Translations under genes and position numbers: made by a program
NCBI GenBank assembly: GCA_029204225.1
Contig: CM055101.1
Span: forward strand, 44,456,180 to 44,516,179
Direction: 5' to 3'
DNA length: 60,000 bases
Source of the DNA: Diphasiastrum complanatum
Lineage: Eukaryota; Streptophyta; Lycopodiopsida; Lycopodiales; Lycopodiaceae
The notes under the pieces: generated by a model
The model's input: only the letters and a program-made list of their open reading frames with translations
Databases searched by the model: none
What the model was told of the DNA's origin: nothing
Part shown: piece by piece, positions 37,501-49,500 of the stretch
How positions within the stretch are numbered: position 1 is the first letter of the stretch
Layout of the letters: each line of letters starts with the position of its first letter

Positions 37501-40500
37501 GGGTAGGTGAATGTGCCATAATGATAGTGGAAGGAATAGACGAAAACTTGAGAGAGCAGACTTTTGTCGTCACCCCAAATTAGTCTATTAAAACCACTAT
37601 TATCACAACTAAGAAAGGACAGCAATCAGCAAATGAAAAAAGCGAAAATGAAGGCTGTGAAAATGCGCTGGACAGCCAGGAGGCAAGTGACAAATTGGAG
37701 TATCAAATGGAGTCGGAATTTCGTGAAATTTGGTTGAGGATGGGCGATGGACAGCCTGCAAACAAGGTGTGAAAAATGGCTGCAAACGGAGACAAAAACG
37801 GACGAAAGTGACAAGTATGAAGCAGTTGGACAGCCTGCAAACAAAAGTGAGAGGGCTGAAAAATGGGAGGAGGAACGGATAAAAGAGATGAGGGGAATTG
37901 GGCGCTGGAGAGCCTGCAAACAAGCTAGAAATGGGTGATAGAGGGTTGGAACTTGGGCGCCGGAAATAATGTGCCCAATTTTTTTTTTTTCCGGCCGCCA
38001 AATTTAGCGGAAGTACTTCCGCTAACTATCTGCTAAAGTTCCGCCAAGGAAAATGCTTTGATAGGAGCTGGTCCTCCTCCAAACTGTGCTGAATGTTGCT
38101 GAAGCAAAGAGACGAAAGCCCTCAGCAAAGAGAGAAAAATCAGCAAGGAAAATGGGCACCCAATCAAAAAATCAGATCTGAAATTCAGCAATCAGGAAAG
38201 TGCTCTGATACCAAGTTATGAATAAAGCCACAGCTGATCTGAAGCTAAGCTATGAAAGCATCACATAAGCAAGACTTATGCTATGAAAGCAGCACATAAG
38301 CAAGACTTAACCCTAGAAAGTAGGAAAGACAGAGATTAAGGAGACTAAAGAGAGAGATCAATATCATCAGCTGAATAACAAATGACACAGTTTCCCTACT
38401 TATAGCCAAGAGGAAGCCCTAAAAGGAAGCTTCCGGTGGCTAGGGCCCAACTGGGAGGGAAAATAGTGCGCCCTCCAAGAAGGCCCCCACTCTCCAGTAA
38501 TATGTCCAAATGGCCTAATAATGAATAATAAGGCCAAAGGCCAACCATATAGTCTAAGTGTCACTAATGTAAATGGACGCAGCGAATGTAATGAGACGAG
38601 TCCATAACTGCCTACCTCACAAGTTTTGGGCTGAAGCGGTTATAACGGCGGCTTACATTAGTAATCGGTGTCCTACTAAAGCCTTGAAGGTATTAACTCC
38701 TTATGAAGTTTGGTATGGTAAGAAGCCTACTGTTTCTCACTTACGTATCTTTGGTTGCACGGCTTATGCTTTCATTTCCGATAAGCTAAGAACCAAGCTT
38801 GATGATAAAGGAGTTAAATGCATATTTGTTGGCTATAGTAGCGAAAGGGCTATAGGTTGTTTAATATGGATACTAATAAAATCATAGTGAGTCGTGATGT
38901 TCATTTTGATGAAAAGACCTCCTATGATGTTGCGCCCACTCATGTCATGAAAGAGGACTTCCCCCATGATGCATATCTTGAAATATTTCCAGATTTGGTT
39001 TTGCCATCTAATCATGAAGAGAAGGGACTGCCATCAACTTCTAGTGGACAGCCCACTACTACTTCAATTTTGCAGCCCATAGTTCATCAAGAAGAACCTA
39101 TTTATGGTGAAGAGCAGCCTGTTGAAGACATTGGACAACAAGGTCCAAGTTCAGAACACTTTGGACACCAAAGTGTTGACAAAGGTAAGGCTGTTGGACA
39201 GCCCAAACCAGTCCCTAAATGGTTGTTGCAGACTTTGCAGGACAACAAAGTGGATCATTTCTATGAAGGGAAGACTCGTGCCTCTACTAAATCAGTAGAA
39301 TTTGCTGATATTTCTGATTTTGCTCTTATTTCTATTGAGGATGGTGCAGTAAAACCTGTTTTTTATGAGCAGGCCAGAGGAGTAAAATATTGGGAGAATG
39401 CGATGCAAGAGGAGTACAACTCACTCATGAAGAACCACACTTGGGTTCTTGTTGATCTTCCACATGGGGCTGGAATCTTCATCTCTCAACAACGATACAT
39501 TGAGCAGATAGTGAAACAATCTTCTTTTTTCAAGTCACCGCAAGTTGATGCATATGATGGATGCATTAGTGAAAAGTTTAATACGAAACCTTTTCAATTT
39601 GATGTTTTAGCAAAGGCTGAAAAATTCAAGCACTCTTTGGAACCTTTTTGTACTAATCGAGGAGGGAGTCAACATGTGTCAATTAGTACTTTTGTTTAAA
39701 GTGTTAAGAGTGAGCATTTGATTGGAGAGAATTTTTCATTACTTGAAGAATCTTCTATGTCATCCCATACCTCTTCGAGGGACAGCTTTGATGACACCAT
39801 CGTTGATGCATCTCTTGATAGTTTGCCAAATTTTTATGATGAAGACGTTGGACAGCAGGTTCAGTCATCTTCGTTTGGTCATTTACAGCCCATTTTACAT
39901 CATGAGCAGTCCATTATGCTTCAGGAACAGCCTGCGGAAGATTATGGACAACATGGTCCATGCTGGAAACACTTTTGGCAGCAAAGTGTTGAACAGCCCA
40001 TAACAATTCCTTGTCGGCTATTGGAGACTTTGCAGGACAACAAAGAAATGTTTTACTACGAAGGGAAGGCACATGCCTCTTTAAAATCAGTACCTCTTGC
40101 TGATTTCTTTTGGTTCTACACTTACTCTTCATCATGATGTTGGTACATTGCCTATTCTATGTGAGCAAGTCATTGATGGTAAGGTTCGGGAGGATGTGAT
40201 GTCAAAAGAGTTTGGTACTCTTTTTTATTGTCCTTATGATAAGAAGTATTTTCGAATAATGTGGGAGCCTATGATGGATTACAGGTCCATGTTTCAACTT
40301 ATTGCCGAGTTTATGTTGGTTCCCTACTTCGGATGGAGCATGAAAATCCTCACCCTTCGACTTGATGCTTCATCATTACGCATTTTTTTCCTTTTATATG
40401 TTGGACATGATTGGGGATGAGATTTCGACTACTTCGGTGCGAAGTTTATTTGGCGACATGAAGTTCGGACAACAAGTTGCATTTTTATCTTTCAAGAAGT

Positions 40501-43500
40501 TACTTCATGTTATGTTATGCATTTCCATTTAAGGAGGGTGTTGGAATGTAAATGGAATTGCTTACATTACCATAGGTTACTTTGACCCAAAAGGTCGAGA
40601 GTTGTGTAAGCATGGTCATTTATTATATTAGGCCTACTAAACTTAGAGTTAGCTAAGTTAGTATGAAATTAACTTGGTAGGGACTAATGGGTCCACTAGG
40701 CCTAATTGTGACATTAAGTACCCCAACTTGACATATTGGAGGTACCTTATTCTTTCTATGTAACTTATAGAAAGTTGGATAGTCAATAGTCAAGTAGTTG
40801 GAAAGCCAATAGTCAAGTAGTTGGATAGCCAATAGTCATGAAGTTATGTATGTGTGCATCCCATTTGTATAAGACACTTTTGTAAGCAATACTGACTATT
40901 CTCCTTGGCTGTCCACGAATTTCTACAAGAGGCTTTCTAGCCATCTCTCTCTTTCTTTTGAGAATGCTTTGTGTGATTGAATAGTTAAGATTTTGAATCC
41001 TTTGGCTTCTATTTTCTACAGAGATGCCATGCTCTCACAAAAAACACATACAATTTGATGACAGTCCATCACTGCTAACATCCGCATGGAGCACACACAA
41101 AGTAACATATACATCCTTTCTGGGTGTTGTTTCTCATACAATTATAAGAGACAATCCATTGCTGTTGACAGCCGCATGGATCACTTAAAAATACATACAT
41201 TTTGTTTGGTTGATTCTCACACAGACAGTCCATCGCGGCTGACAGCCGCATGGCTTACATAAAAATTTACACTACTTCTCTTCGCCGTTGCTACAACGAT
41301 CTATACTGGAATTCGCTATGTAGGCATACCATTTAACTCATGTTTTTCTGCTATCAACACATTCATTGATGAGCGATTGACCAATGATGAATTGCTCAGC
41401 ATACACAGTGATTCAATCGCTCTCATTTCGTTACTTTTTCATCACTTGGTGCTCTCATAGTTAGTTAATGTCTTGTGCAAAGCAAAACAACTAAAAAAGT
41501 GTAATGTCTTGCTATTATGGAAGGTCACCAACACTCTATATGACCGGAACGAACTACTACGTACATTTAGCTTTGTTTATCGTTGAAGCATACGTCGGCC
41601 TCAGGTACAACACCGTTAAAGTTATGGTCTTCAACACATCTCAGGCATTCATGCAGCGTCAGGAGCTTTTATGGGACAGCCATCCCTTGGAGGTTGTTTC
41701 TTCATACACATATTTGGGGATCCTCATCTCTGGTCCAGCCTTTAGTATGAGACATGCCGCTCTTGCTAGGTTGGGTAAGGGGCACGCATCACTGGTCCAG
41801 CTCGAGAGGTTTTGTTTCAGACGATATATATGTGATGCTCCAAGTAAGTGTCACCTGTTTGATACCATGGTCACACCGACAGTCATGTATGTTGCACAGA
41901 CTCGGTGTACGGGTCTCACTTCCTTTGAGTGGGTTGATATATCTCGCCTACAGATTACTATGCTTTTGCATACGATTTGAGCGAAACCTTTTGTCCCTCA
42001 CCAGATTATACTTGTAGAGTTTATAGTTCCTCCATTACAAGTTGAGGCTATTTTTCAGATTGTTATTTTCCTTCAGAGACTGATGCAGATGGACAGCTCC
42101 AGATATTCATAAACGTTATTGATCTTATTAAGGAAGAGTTACAGAGATTATTTGAAGCTGATTTCATCAATGTGATCGAACATACTGAATGGGTTTCACC
42201 AATTGTTGTTGTCCCTAAGAAGAGTGGGAAGATGAGAATTTGCGTGAATCTCAAAGCTTTGAACAAAGTGACATGAAAGTTCACTTTTCGTTATCCTTTT
42301 TGAAAGCATATTGGACCGCTTTGCTAGAGTGAAAGCATACAGTTTTTTGGATGGATTTAGTGGTTACAATCAAGTCAAAATCGCACCTGCAAATCGTCAT
42401 AAAACAACAGAATGGAAAACTTATGCTTATAAAGTTATGCTATTTGTGACAAAATTTCCAAAATTCACACGTGTGGGGAATGTCCACAAGTTTAATTGAT
42501 CTTGATTAAGCTTTGTGATTAGCACAGTAACTCATCATGATTACTTCACAGCCAAGGTTTTCACCTCTCATGGTTTCTCAGGCTGGAAGGCTGTTTGCTA
42601 CATCGGTATTTCTTTATCGTCACTTCCAGAGAGCACACATCACTGTATTCAGCAGCTTATATATAGATCCTATATACATAGAGTTTGGGAGGGGCAACTT
42701 GGAGTGAAGCCCCTTTACTACAAATCCATCTTTATGGAGAGCGACTGTACGGGCTGTCCTATCCTTCCTAGATATTTGGACAGGGGTTTGTCACATGGTG
42801 TGAGATTTATATTGGGATAGTTTAGAGTCTCATCTCATCAGTTACACATTAAGACGGGTCGTTTTCATGGCACACCCAGGGAGGCCAGCATATGTCAGAT
42901 CTGTTCACTTGGAGAGATTGAGGACGAGGATCATTTCATTTTCAGATTCCTAGTTTATTACGAGATTAGAGGACGATACCATTGTTTATATCGGGACTGC
43001 TCCAAGTCACTCCAAGCTCTGATCACATATGAGGAGCCTTGATGATACGTGAACGAGACTTAGTCAGTGCCCAGATCAGTTTGGATCCCCAGACCGGTAT
43101 CACAGATTTCTTTTCCAGACGCAGACAGAGGCCCATAGACGACACAAAGGAGAGATCAGAGGATGAGATAGATATTCCAGTCAAAGATAGACATCGTACC
43201 AGACGTCAATGCATCAGACCGAGTCATCCCTCCAGCAAGACGAGGCAGAACATGCGACATATTGTCCACAGGTCCAGACAGAGGCAGTTTCACTCCTCAC
43301 ATCCAGAGCACTCCATGTTTTTTTTATGTCCTACTTTAGGGCTTCAGCTGAGTCTTGAGGCTAGTTTTTACATTCATGATATATATGTGTTTCCTTTCCA
43401 GTTCAGTAGAGAGATATACAACGTATCTAGTTCAGATTGTTTAGTACGTATTCTTTTACGAAGACGTTTTTTACACACTCCTAGAGTATCATACACACTT

Positions 43501-46500
43501 GAGATGTACATTTATTCTGTCTTTTGTACCCTCGGGTACCTATAAGACGTTAATAAAGCTTTCTTTCTTTCTTTCTTTCTCTCTCTCCATGCACCATTGC
43601 TTGTTATGGTTTAAGTTTGATCAATTTCACCATGTATTTTAGCGCCACACAATTTTAATTTGCGTTGTATTCTCTCAAAGTTTAAATAGGCTTACCAAGT
43701 TTGTAAACATTATAAAAATTTATTGTAAAGGTTTTAAAACCTTGAGTAGGCCCATACGTTGTACATGGGGCCCTAGGGGCAATTTTACGTGCTACCAACT
43801 ATATGTTGGAACTATATGAATTTTCTCATGTTGTAGGAGGGCGCATTTTTCCTATATAGGAAACTTGTGGACCAAGGCAAATCATTGCATGAAGAGGGAA
43901 AGTGCATGCTAAGCATGTGGGACACCTATTTCACCTACTTTTGACACTTGGAAGCCATGTACATCACATATCATTTGTTTCCAATCTATAAATGATACTT
44001 CCTCCTCCTAGATGGGCGCACTATTGGAGAGAGAGAGAGATTTCTTCTCACATATGCTCTTGTGATTTGCTTTTTGTGGTAGAATCTCTTGCTAATCAAT
44101 GCTAGTTCCTAGATTGGTGTCTTGTTGGATCTGATTTATTGCTTTGTTTTCTTGCTAATGTAATGTTCTTCTTGTTGGAAATTCATGGACATCAAGCATT
44201 CGTGATCCAATCGACCCCATTGGAGGAGCAATTTCCAGGATTAATGATGTTAGAATGCTCCTTACAACATATACTATCATTTTAGTTTGTGTAGCAAGTC
44301 TCTGACATGAGTTACATGCAAATTTCTGCTCGCATCCTCTTCATCTTGCTCGCTGCCCTCCATAGCCAGCAGATCCGATTACTTCGAAAGTTTGATCTAT
44401 TCATTGCACGTCGACAAAATTACAATTTGCTAGCAATTTCCGTTTGCATGTGCAAGTACTAGTCCATGCATGTTGCATGCATGCCTCTAGAATTCTTCAG
44501 ATTGCTTGCATGTTTCCACAATCGCTTGCATGTTGATTGCATGTCACTGTATTTGCTTGCATGTTGATTGCATGTTGCTGATTTTAATCTATTTTGAGTT
44601 GTAGAAGACCATCGAGGATTCCTACGTTGGTAAACCTCGATTTAACGACCCTTTCTATCTCTATTTTCAATTCTATAACAGTGGTATTAGAGTGATGGCT
44701 TCTACTTCTACTTTTCAGACAAGGACAACAATCCTAGATGGATCCAACTATCTTGCATGGAGATCAAAGACTCGACCGATCCTGCAAGCTGAGAAGCTGT
44801 GGCCTTATGTTGATGGGACCATTCCCAAACCACATGTACCTGATGTAATAAATACAGCAACTTATGAAGAAGATTTAAAAGATCTTCACGCCTGGTTGCA
44901 TGCAGATTCGAAAGCTAAAGTAATTATTTCCCAAACCGTTTCGGAAGATATCTTTCTCACTATTGCCGATTCTGCTACAACAAAGGAGATGTGGGATGAA
45001 CTTGCTCGAAGATTTGAGTCCAAATCACAAACTCAAATCTTATGTCTGTTTGAGCAACTTACTAGTTTAAAGTGGGATGGAATTTTAGATTGTGATACTT
45101 TTCTTTTCAAGTTACAATCTTTGTTTAGTGCTCTACAAAGTGCAGGTAGAATAACTCCCAAGGAGAAGAAACTTACGTTCCTGCTGCGAGCACTACCACC
45201 CTCCTACATCTACATGCGACCTGTTCTTACAGGTAAATCCTTTGAAGATGCCATTCAGAGCCTTCGAGAGGAGTATCTCATGCGGCAAGGAAGCTCACCT
45301 TCTCAAGGAGGAGCTAAAGCTTTATATGCGAAGAAAGGAAAGGGCAAGGCAAAAGGACGCAAAAACCAGTTTCAAGCTACTAGCATGCAAGATCCAAACA
45401 ATAAAGATTCCAAAGTGGAATCATCTGAGCCTAAGTCAAAGAAATTTTTTTGCAACTATTGTAAAAAGCCAGGACATACTCTTGATAAATGTTGGGCTAA
45501 TCCTAGAGTAGCTTGTAGACATTGTGGCAAAACTGGTCATTCATCTTTCAAATGCTATTCTAGGCCTAACAATAGTAAAGCCAATGTTTGTCAAGAGGAA
45601 CAACTTTCTTCTAACTCAAGCAAAGAGGAAAACACTCTAGCTGTTGCTTTTGTTTGTCTAGAAGATTGTTTAATTCTACTGATAAAACTTCCGAAGTTGT
45701 GATAGATTCAATATTCCCACTTCATATCATCCATGTGATTCTTGCATGCTGGGCAAGATGACTCGCTCTCCATTCAATAAGGAGGGCCATAAAACTAAAG
45801 AACTTCTTGAATCAGTTCATTCAGATGTTTGTGGACCTTTGCCTGTTAACTCTATTGGTAGTGCACGTTATTTTGTCACATTCATTGACGATTTTAGTCG
45901 ATTAGCAATGGTCTATTTTATTGCTAATCAAAGTGACGTTCTTTCGAAATTTAAAGAATTTCTTAGCTTTGTGCACTCTAAGACTTCAAAGAGAGTTAGA
46001 CAACTACGTTCAGATTGTGGTGGTGAATATATTTCTGCAGAATTTCAGGAGTTTTGTACCAGCAAGGATATGTTGTTTTCAAACTGTTTCATGCTACTCC
46101 TGAAGAGCAACCTATTGTTCCAACTATGCATGAACCTCTTCTTGATGAAGAGGAAGAAGAAGAAATCATTGAGCATGCAGGTGAGGAAGAAGAAGAATTC
46201 GAAGATGAGGAAGCTGCGACATCACGGCCAAGGAGAGAAAGACGAGAGCCCGGCCAAGGAGAGAAAGATGAGAGCCAGTTCGCTTCCAAAGAGAATTTGG
46301 ATATTTTGTGGCCATCAACTTATGAAGAAGCAATGCAAAGTAAAGAACGAGATCAATGGTGCAAAGCTATGGATGAAGAGATGGAGTCCATGTATCGACA
46401 CCAAGTTTGGAAGCTGCAGCCTTTACCACCAGGAAGAAAGGCTATAGATTGCAAATGGCTTTATAAGCTGAAATTTTCACCTGAAGGTGATATTATACGC

Positions 46501-49500
46501 TTCAAGGCTCGCCTTGTAGCAAAAGGTTATTCTCAAAAGTTTGGAGTTGACTATTTTGATACGTTTTCTCCCGTTGTAAAGCAAGCTAGCATACGTTTGT
46601 TAGTTGCTTTGGCCGCTTATTATGATCTGGAAATGCATCAAATAGATGAGAAAACAACATATTTATATGGCACACTTGATGAAACTATTTTTATGAAGCA
46701 GCCATCAGGCTATGTGAGTAGACATCATCCTAGTTGGGTTTGCTTGCTTTTAAAAAGTATATATGGTTTAAAGCAATCCGCTAGGCAATGGAATAAGAAG
46801 ATAGATCAAGTCCTAAGAGCATTGGGGTTCATACCATTCATTCCTGATGGTAATGTTTATCTCAAAAGGGTGAATGAGTATTATGTATTGTTGACAGTTC
46901 ATCAATCATTGTAAGAAGTTAATTGGCTCTATCTTTGATGTTTCGGACCTTGGAGAGGCAAAATTTTGCCTTGGAATTCAAATTCATCATGACAGGGTAA
47001 AAGGCACCATTGCACTTCATCAACAACATTATATTTTGAAGATCCTGAAGGACTACTGCTGGAGTGCAAAGGCAAAGACATTCCTATGCTATCTGGAGTA
47101 AATTATCCAAGGAAGATGGAGCGAAGACTGAAGAGGAACATGAAGAAATGTCCAAGATTCCTTATCAAAATTTGATTGGATCTTTAATGTATCTCACTAC
47201 TTGGACACGGCCTGATATTGCCTATGCTGTTCATACTCTTAGTCAATTTGCTACTAATCCTGGTGTTATTCATTGGAAGCATGCTAAATATGTTTTACAA
47301 TATTTGAAAGCTACTTCCGATTATGGAGTTGTTTTCTCTAAACAAGATGGTCTATTGCTTGCTTCATACAGTGATGCTAGTTGGGCTTCTAATGTGGATG
47401 ATTATAAAAGCATCACAGGAGGATGTAGTATACTTTCAGGGGCAGCCATCACATGGATATGCAAGAAGCAATCTTTCGTTGCTCAATCCTCTTGCGAAGC
47501 GGAATATATCGTAGCCTCAAGAGTTTCTAATGAAGTAGTTTGGCTGCGATTCATGCTTGAACATCTACATCAACTTGATGAAGGCCCAAGTTTTTTATTT
47601 AGTGACAACACTTCTGCTATTGTAGTTTCAAAAGACGCCGTATTTCATGGGAGGCCCAAACATATTCATATCAAGTATCATCATTTGAGAGGTCTAGTCA
47701 AGAAGAAGATTATCTCCCCTATCTTCATTGACTCAAGTAACATGGTTGCAGGTATTCTTACAAAGCCACTCCATGCAAAATTATTTCATCGTCATAGGAA
47801 GAAGCTTGGAGTATGTAAAATTGACCAAACTTAGGAGGGAGCTGTTATGGTTTAAGTTTGATCAATTTCACCATGTATTTTAGCACCACGCAATATTTGC
47901 GTTGTATTCTCTCAAAGTTTAAATAGGCTTACCAAGTTTGTAAACATTATATAAATTTATTGTAAAGGTTTTAAAACCTTGAGTAGGCCCATAAATTGTA
48001 CATGAGGCCCTAGGGGCAATTTTACATGCTACCAACTATATGTTGGAACTATATGAATTTTCTCATGTTGTAGGAGGGCACATTTTTCCTATATAGGAAA
48101 CTTGTGGACCGAGGCAAATCATTGCATGAAGAGGGAAAGTGCATGCTTAGCATGTGGGACACCTATTTCACCTACTTTTGACACTTGGAAGCCATGTACA
48201 TCATATATCATTTGTTTCCAATCTATAAATGATACCTCCTCCTCCTAGATGGGCGCACTATTGGAGAGAGAGAGATTTCTTCTCACATATGCTCTTGTGA
48301 TTTGCTTTTTGTGGTAGAATCTCTTGCTAATCAATGCTAGTTCTTAGATTGGTGTCTTGTTGGATCTGATTTATTGCTTTGTTTTCTTGCTAATGTCTTC
48401 TTGTTGGAAATTCATGGACAACAAGCATTCGTGATCCAATCGACCCCATTGGAGGAGCAATTTTCAGGATTAATGATGTTAGAATGCTCCTTACAACATA
48501 TACTATCATTTTAGTTTGTGTAGCAAGTCTCTGACATGAGTTTCATGCAAATTTTTGCTCGCATCCTCTTCATCTTGCTCGCTGCCCTCCATAGCCAGCA
48601 GATCCGATTACTTCGAAAGTTTGATCTATTCATTGCATGTCGACAAAATTACAATTTGCTAGCAATTTCCGTTTGCATGTGCAAATGCTAGTCCATCCAT
48701 GTTGCATGCATGCCTCTAGAATTCTTCAGATTGCTTGCATGTTTTCACAATTGCTTGCATGTTGATTGCATGTCACTGTATTTGCTTGCATGTTGCTGAT
48801 TTTAATCTATTTTGAGTTGTAGAAGACCATCGAGGATTCCTAAGTTGGTAAACCTCGATTTAACGATCCTTTCTATCTCTATTTTCAATTCTATAACATT
48901 GCTTGCCCTCGCTTTGTGCTCCTTGCCACCAAAACGTGCATGGGTGGGTGCGTGTTTTGGGTGGCCCCCCCTCCATGCTCCATCTGCAGCTATGTTCCCT
49001 GCCAATAAGTCGCAGGCAGCATTGCCTGTCATGCTTCAAAAAGCAACATTGCTGCCTAGTCCACGCTTCTCTTCTCTTCTTGCTCTTCTTCTGCTACCTC
49101 TACTTCTAGTTTCTCCCTCTTAGCCCCTCCTGCTTCCTCTTTACTAGATTTTCCACCACTCTCGCCCCTTCCTTCGCTGATACTTTCACTTGCCTCTATT
49201 CCATTATCACTAGTGGCTCCCATATTCACGCCTCGCTCACCCACCCCATTAAATCTGCAGGATGTCTATTCACCATCTACTGCACATGATTCTAAGCTGA
49301 TTTCTGTGTGTGACCAGCATCAAAAGTATATACAAATGCTACAAAAACAAGTGGAATCTTAGGGAAAAGAGATCAGATTTCCGCTTCGTAACAGATATGT
49401 CATGATCTCACACATTGAGCTGATCGAAGCTGCACTTGAAGAGGTGAAAAAAGAGGTTGCAGCACAGTTAGCCACCACAGCTAAAATCCAGCAACTCGAG

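Larger units (their letters stand above)
33465..38609 (-). mobile_element. Ty3/gypsy chromovirus-derived element B, RT-less, inserted antisense in A
   Basis: The element is 5145 bp with LTRs 33465-33907 and 38214-38609 and target duplication GCCTA (33460-33464, 38610-38614). Its removal rejoins A's integrase codons in frame. PBS TGGTATCAGAGC(A) at 38213-38201 is flush with the LTR. LTR ends are AGTTA...TAACT, not TG...CA. Gag, zinc knuckle and protease are present, and so are the integrase C-terminus and chromodomain, but RT, RNase H and the integrase core are replaced by about 1.4 kb of unknown sequence. LTRs differ by about 10 substitutions and one 47-bp deletion. Confidence 0.92.
30436..41020 (+). 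mobile_element. Ty1/copia element A, non-autonomous, split by chromovirus B
   Basis: Two 482-bp LTRs (30436-30917, 40539-41020) bound a sense-strand copia element. PBS TGGTATCAGAGCC is at 30918, flush with the LTR. Removing B (33465-38609) leaves about 5.4 kb with gag, GAG-pre-integrase, integrase and the pol linker, but RT is almost wholly deleted and RNase H is absent. LTRs differ at about 7 positions (1.5%), so it moved recently, presumably using another element's enzymes. No matching target duplication is seen (GAGGG left, GAGAT right). Confidence 0.9.
43602..48898 (+). mobile_element. Ty1/copia element D, full length with perfect target duplication
   Basis: The element is 5297 bp in the sense orientation. 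TTGCT is duplicated at 43597-43601 and 48899-48903. LTRs are 43602-44680 (1079 bp) and 47843-48898 (1056 bp). PBS-like TGGTATTAGAG starts at 44682, and the purine tract TTAGGAGGGAGC precedes the 3' LTR. Gag is intact, but protease is deleted, integrase is truncated, and RT has lost its YVDD block to a frameshifted stretch. RNase H is readable. LTR divergence is about 3% by eye, plus small indels. Confidence 0.93.
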
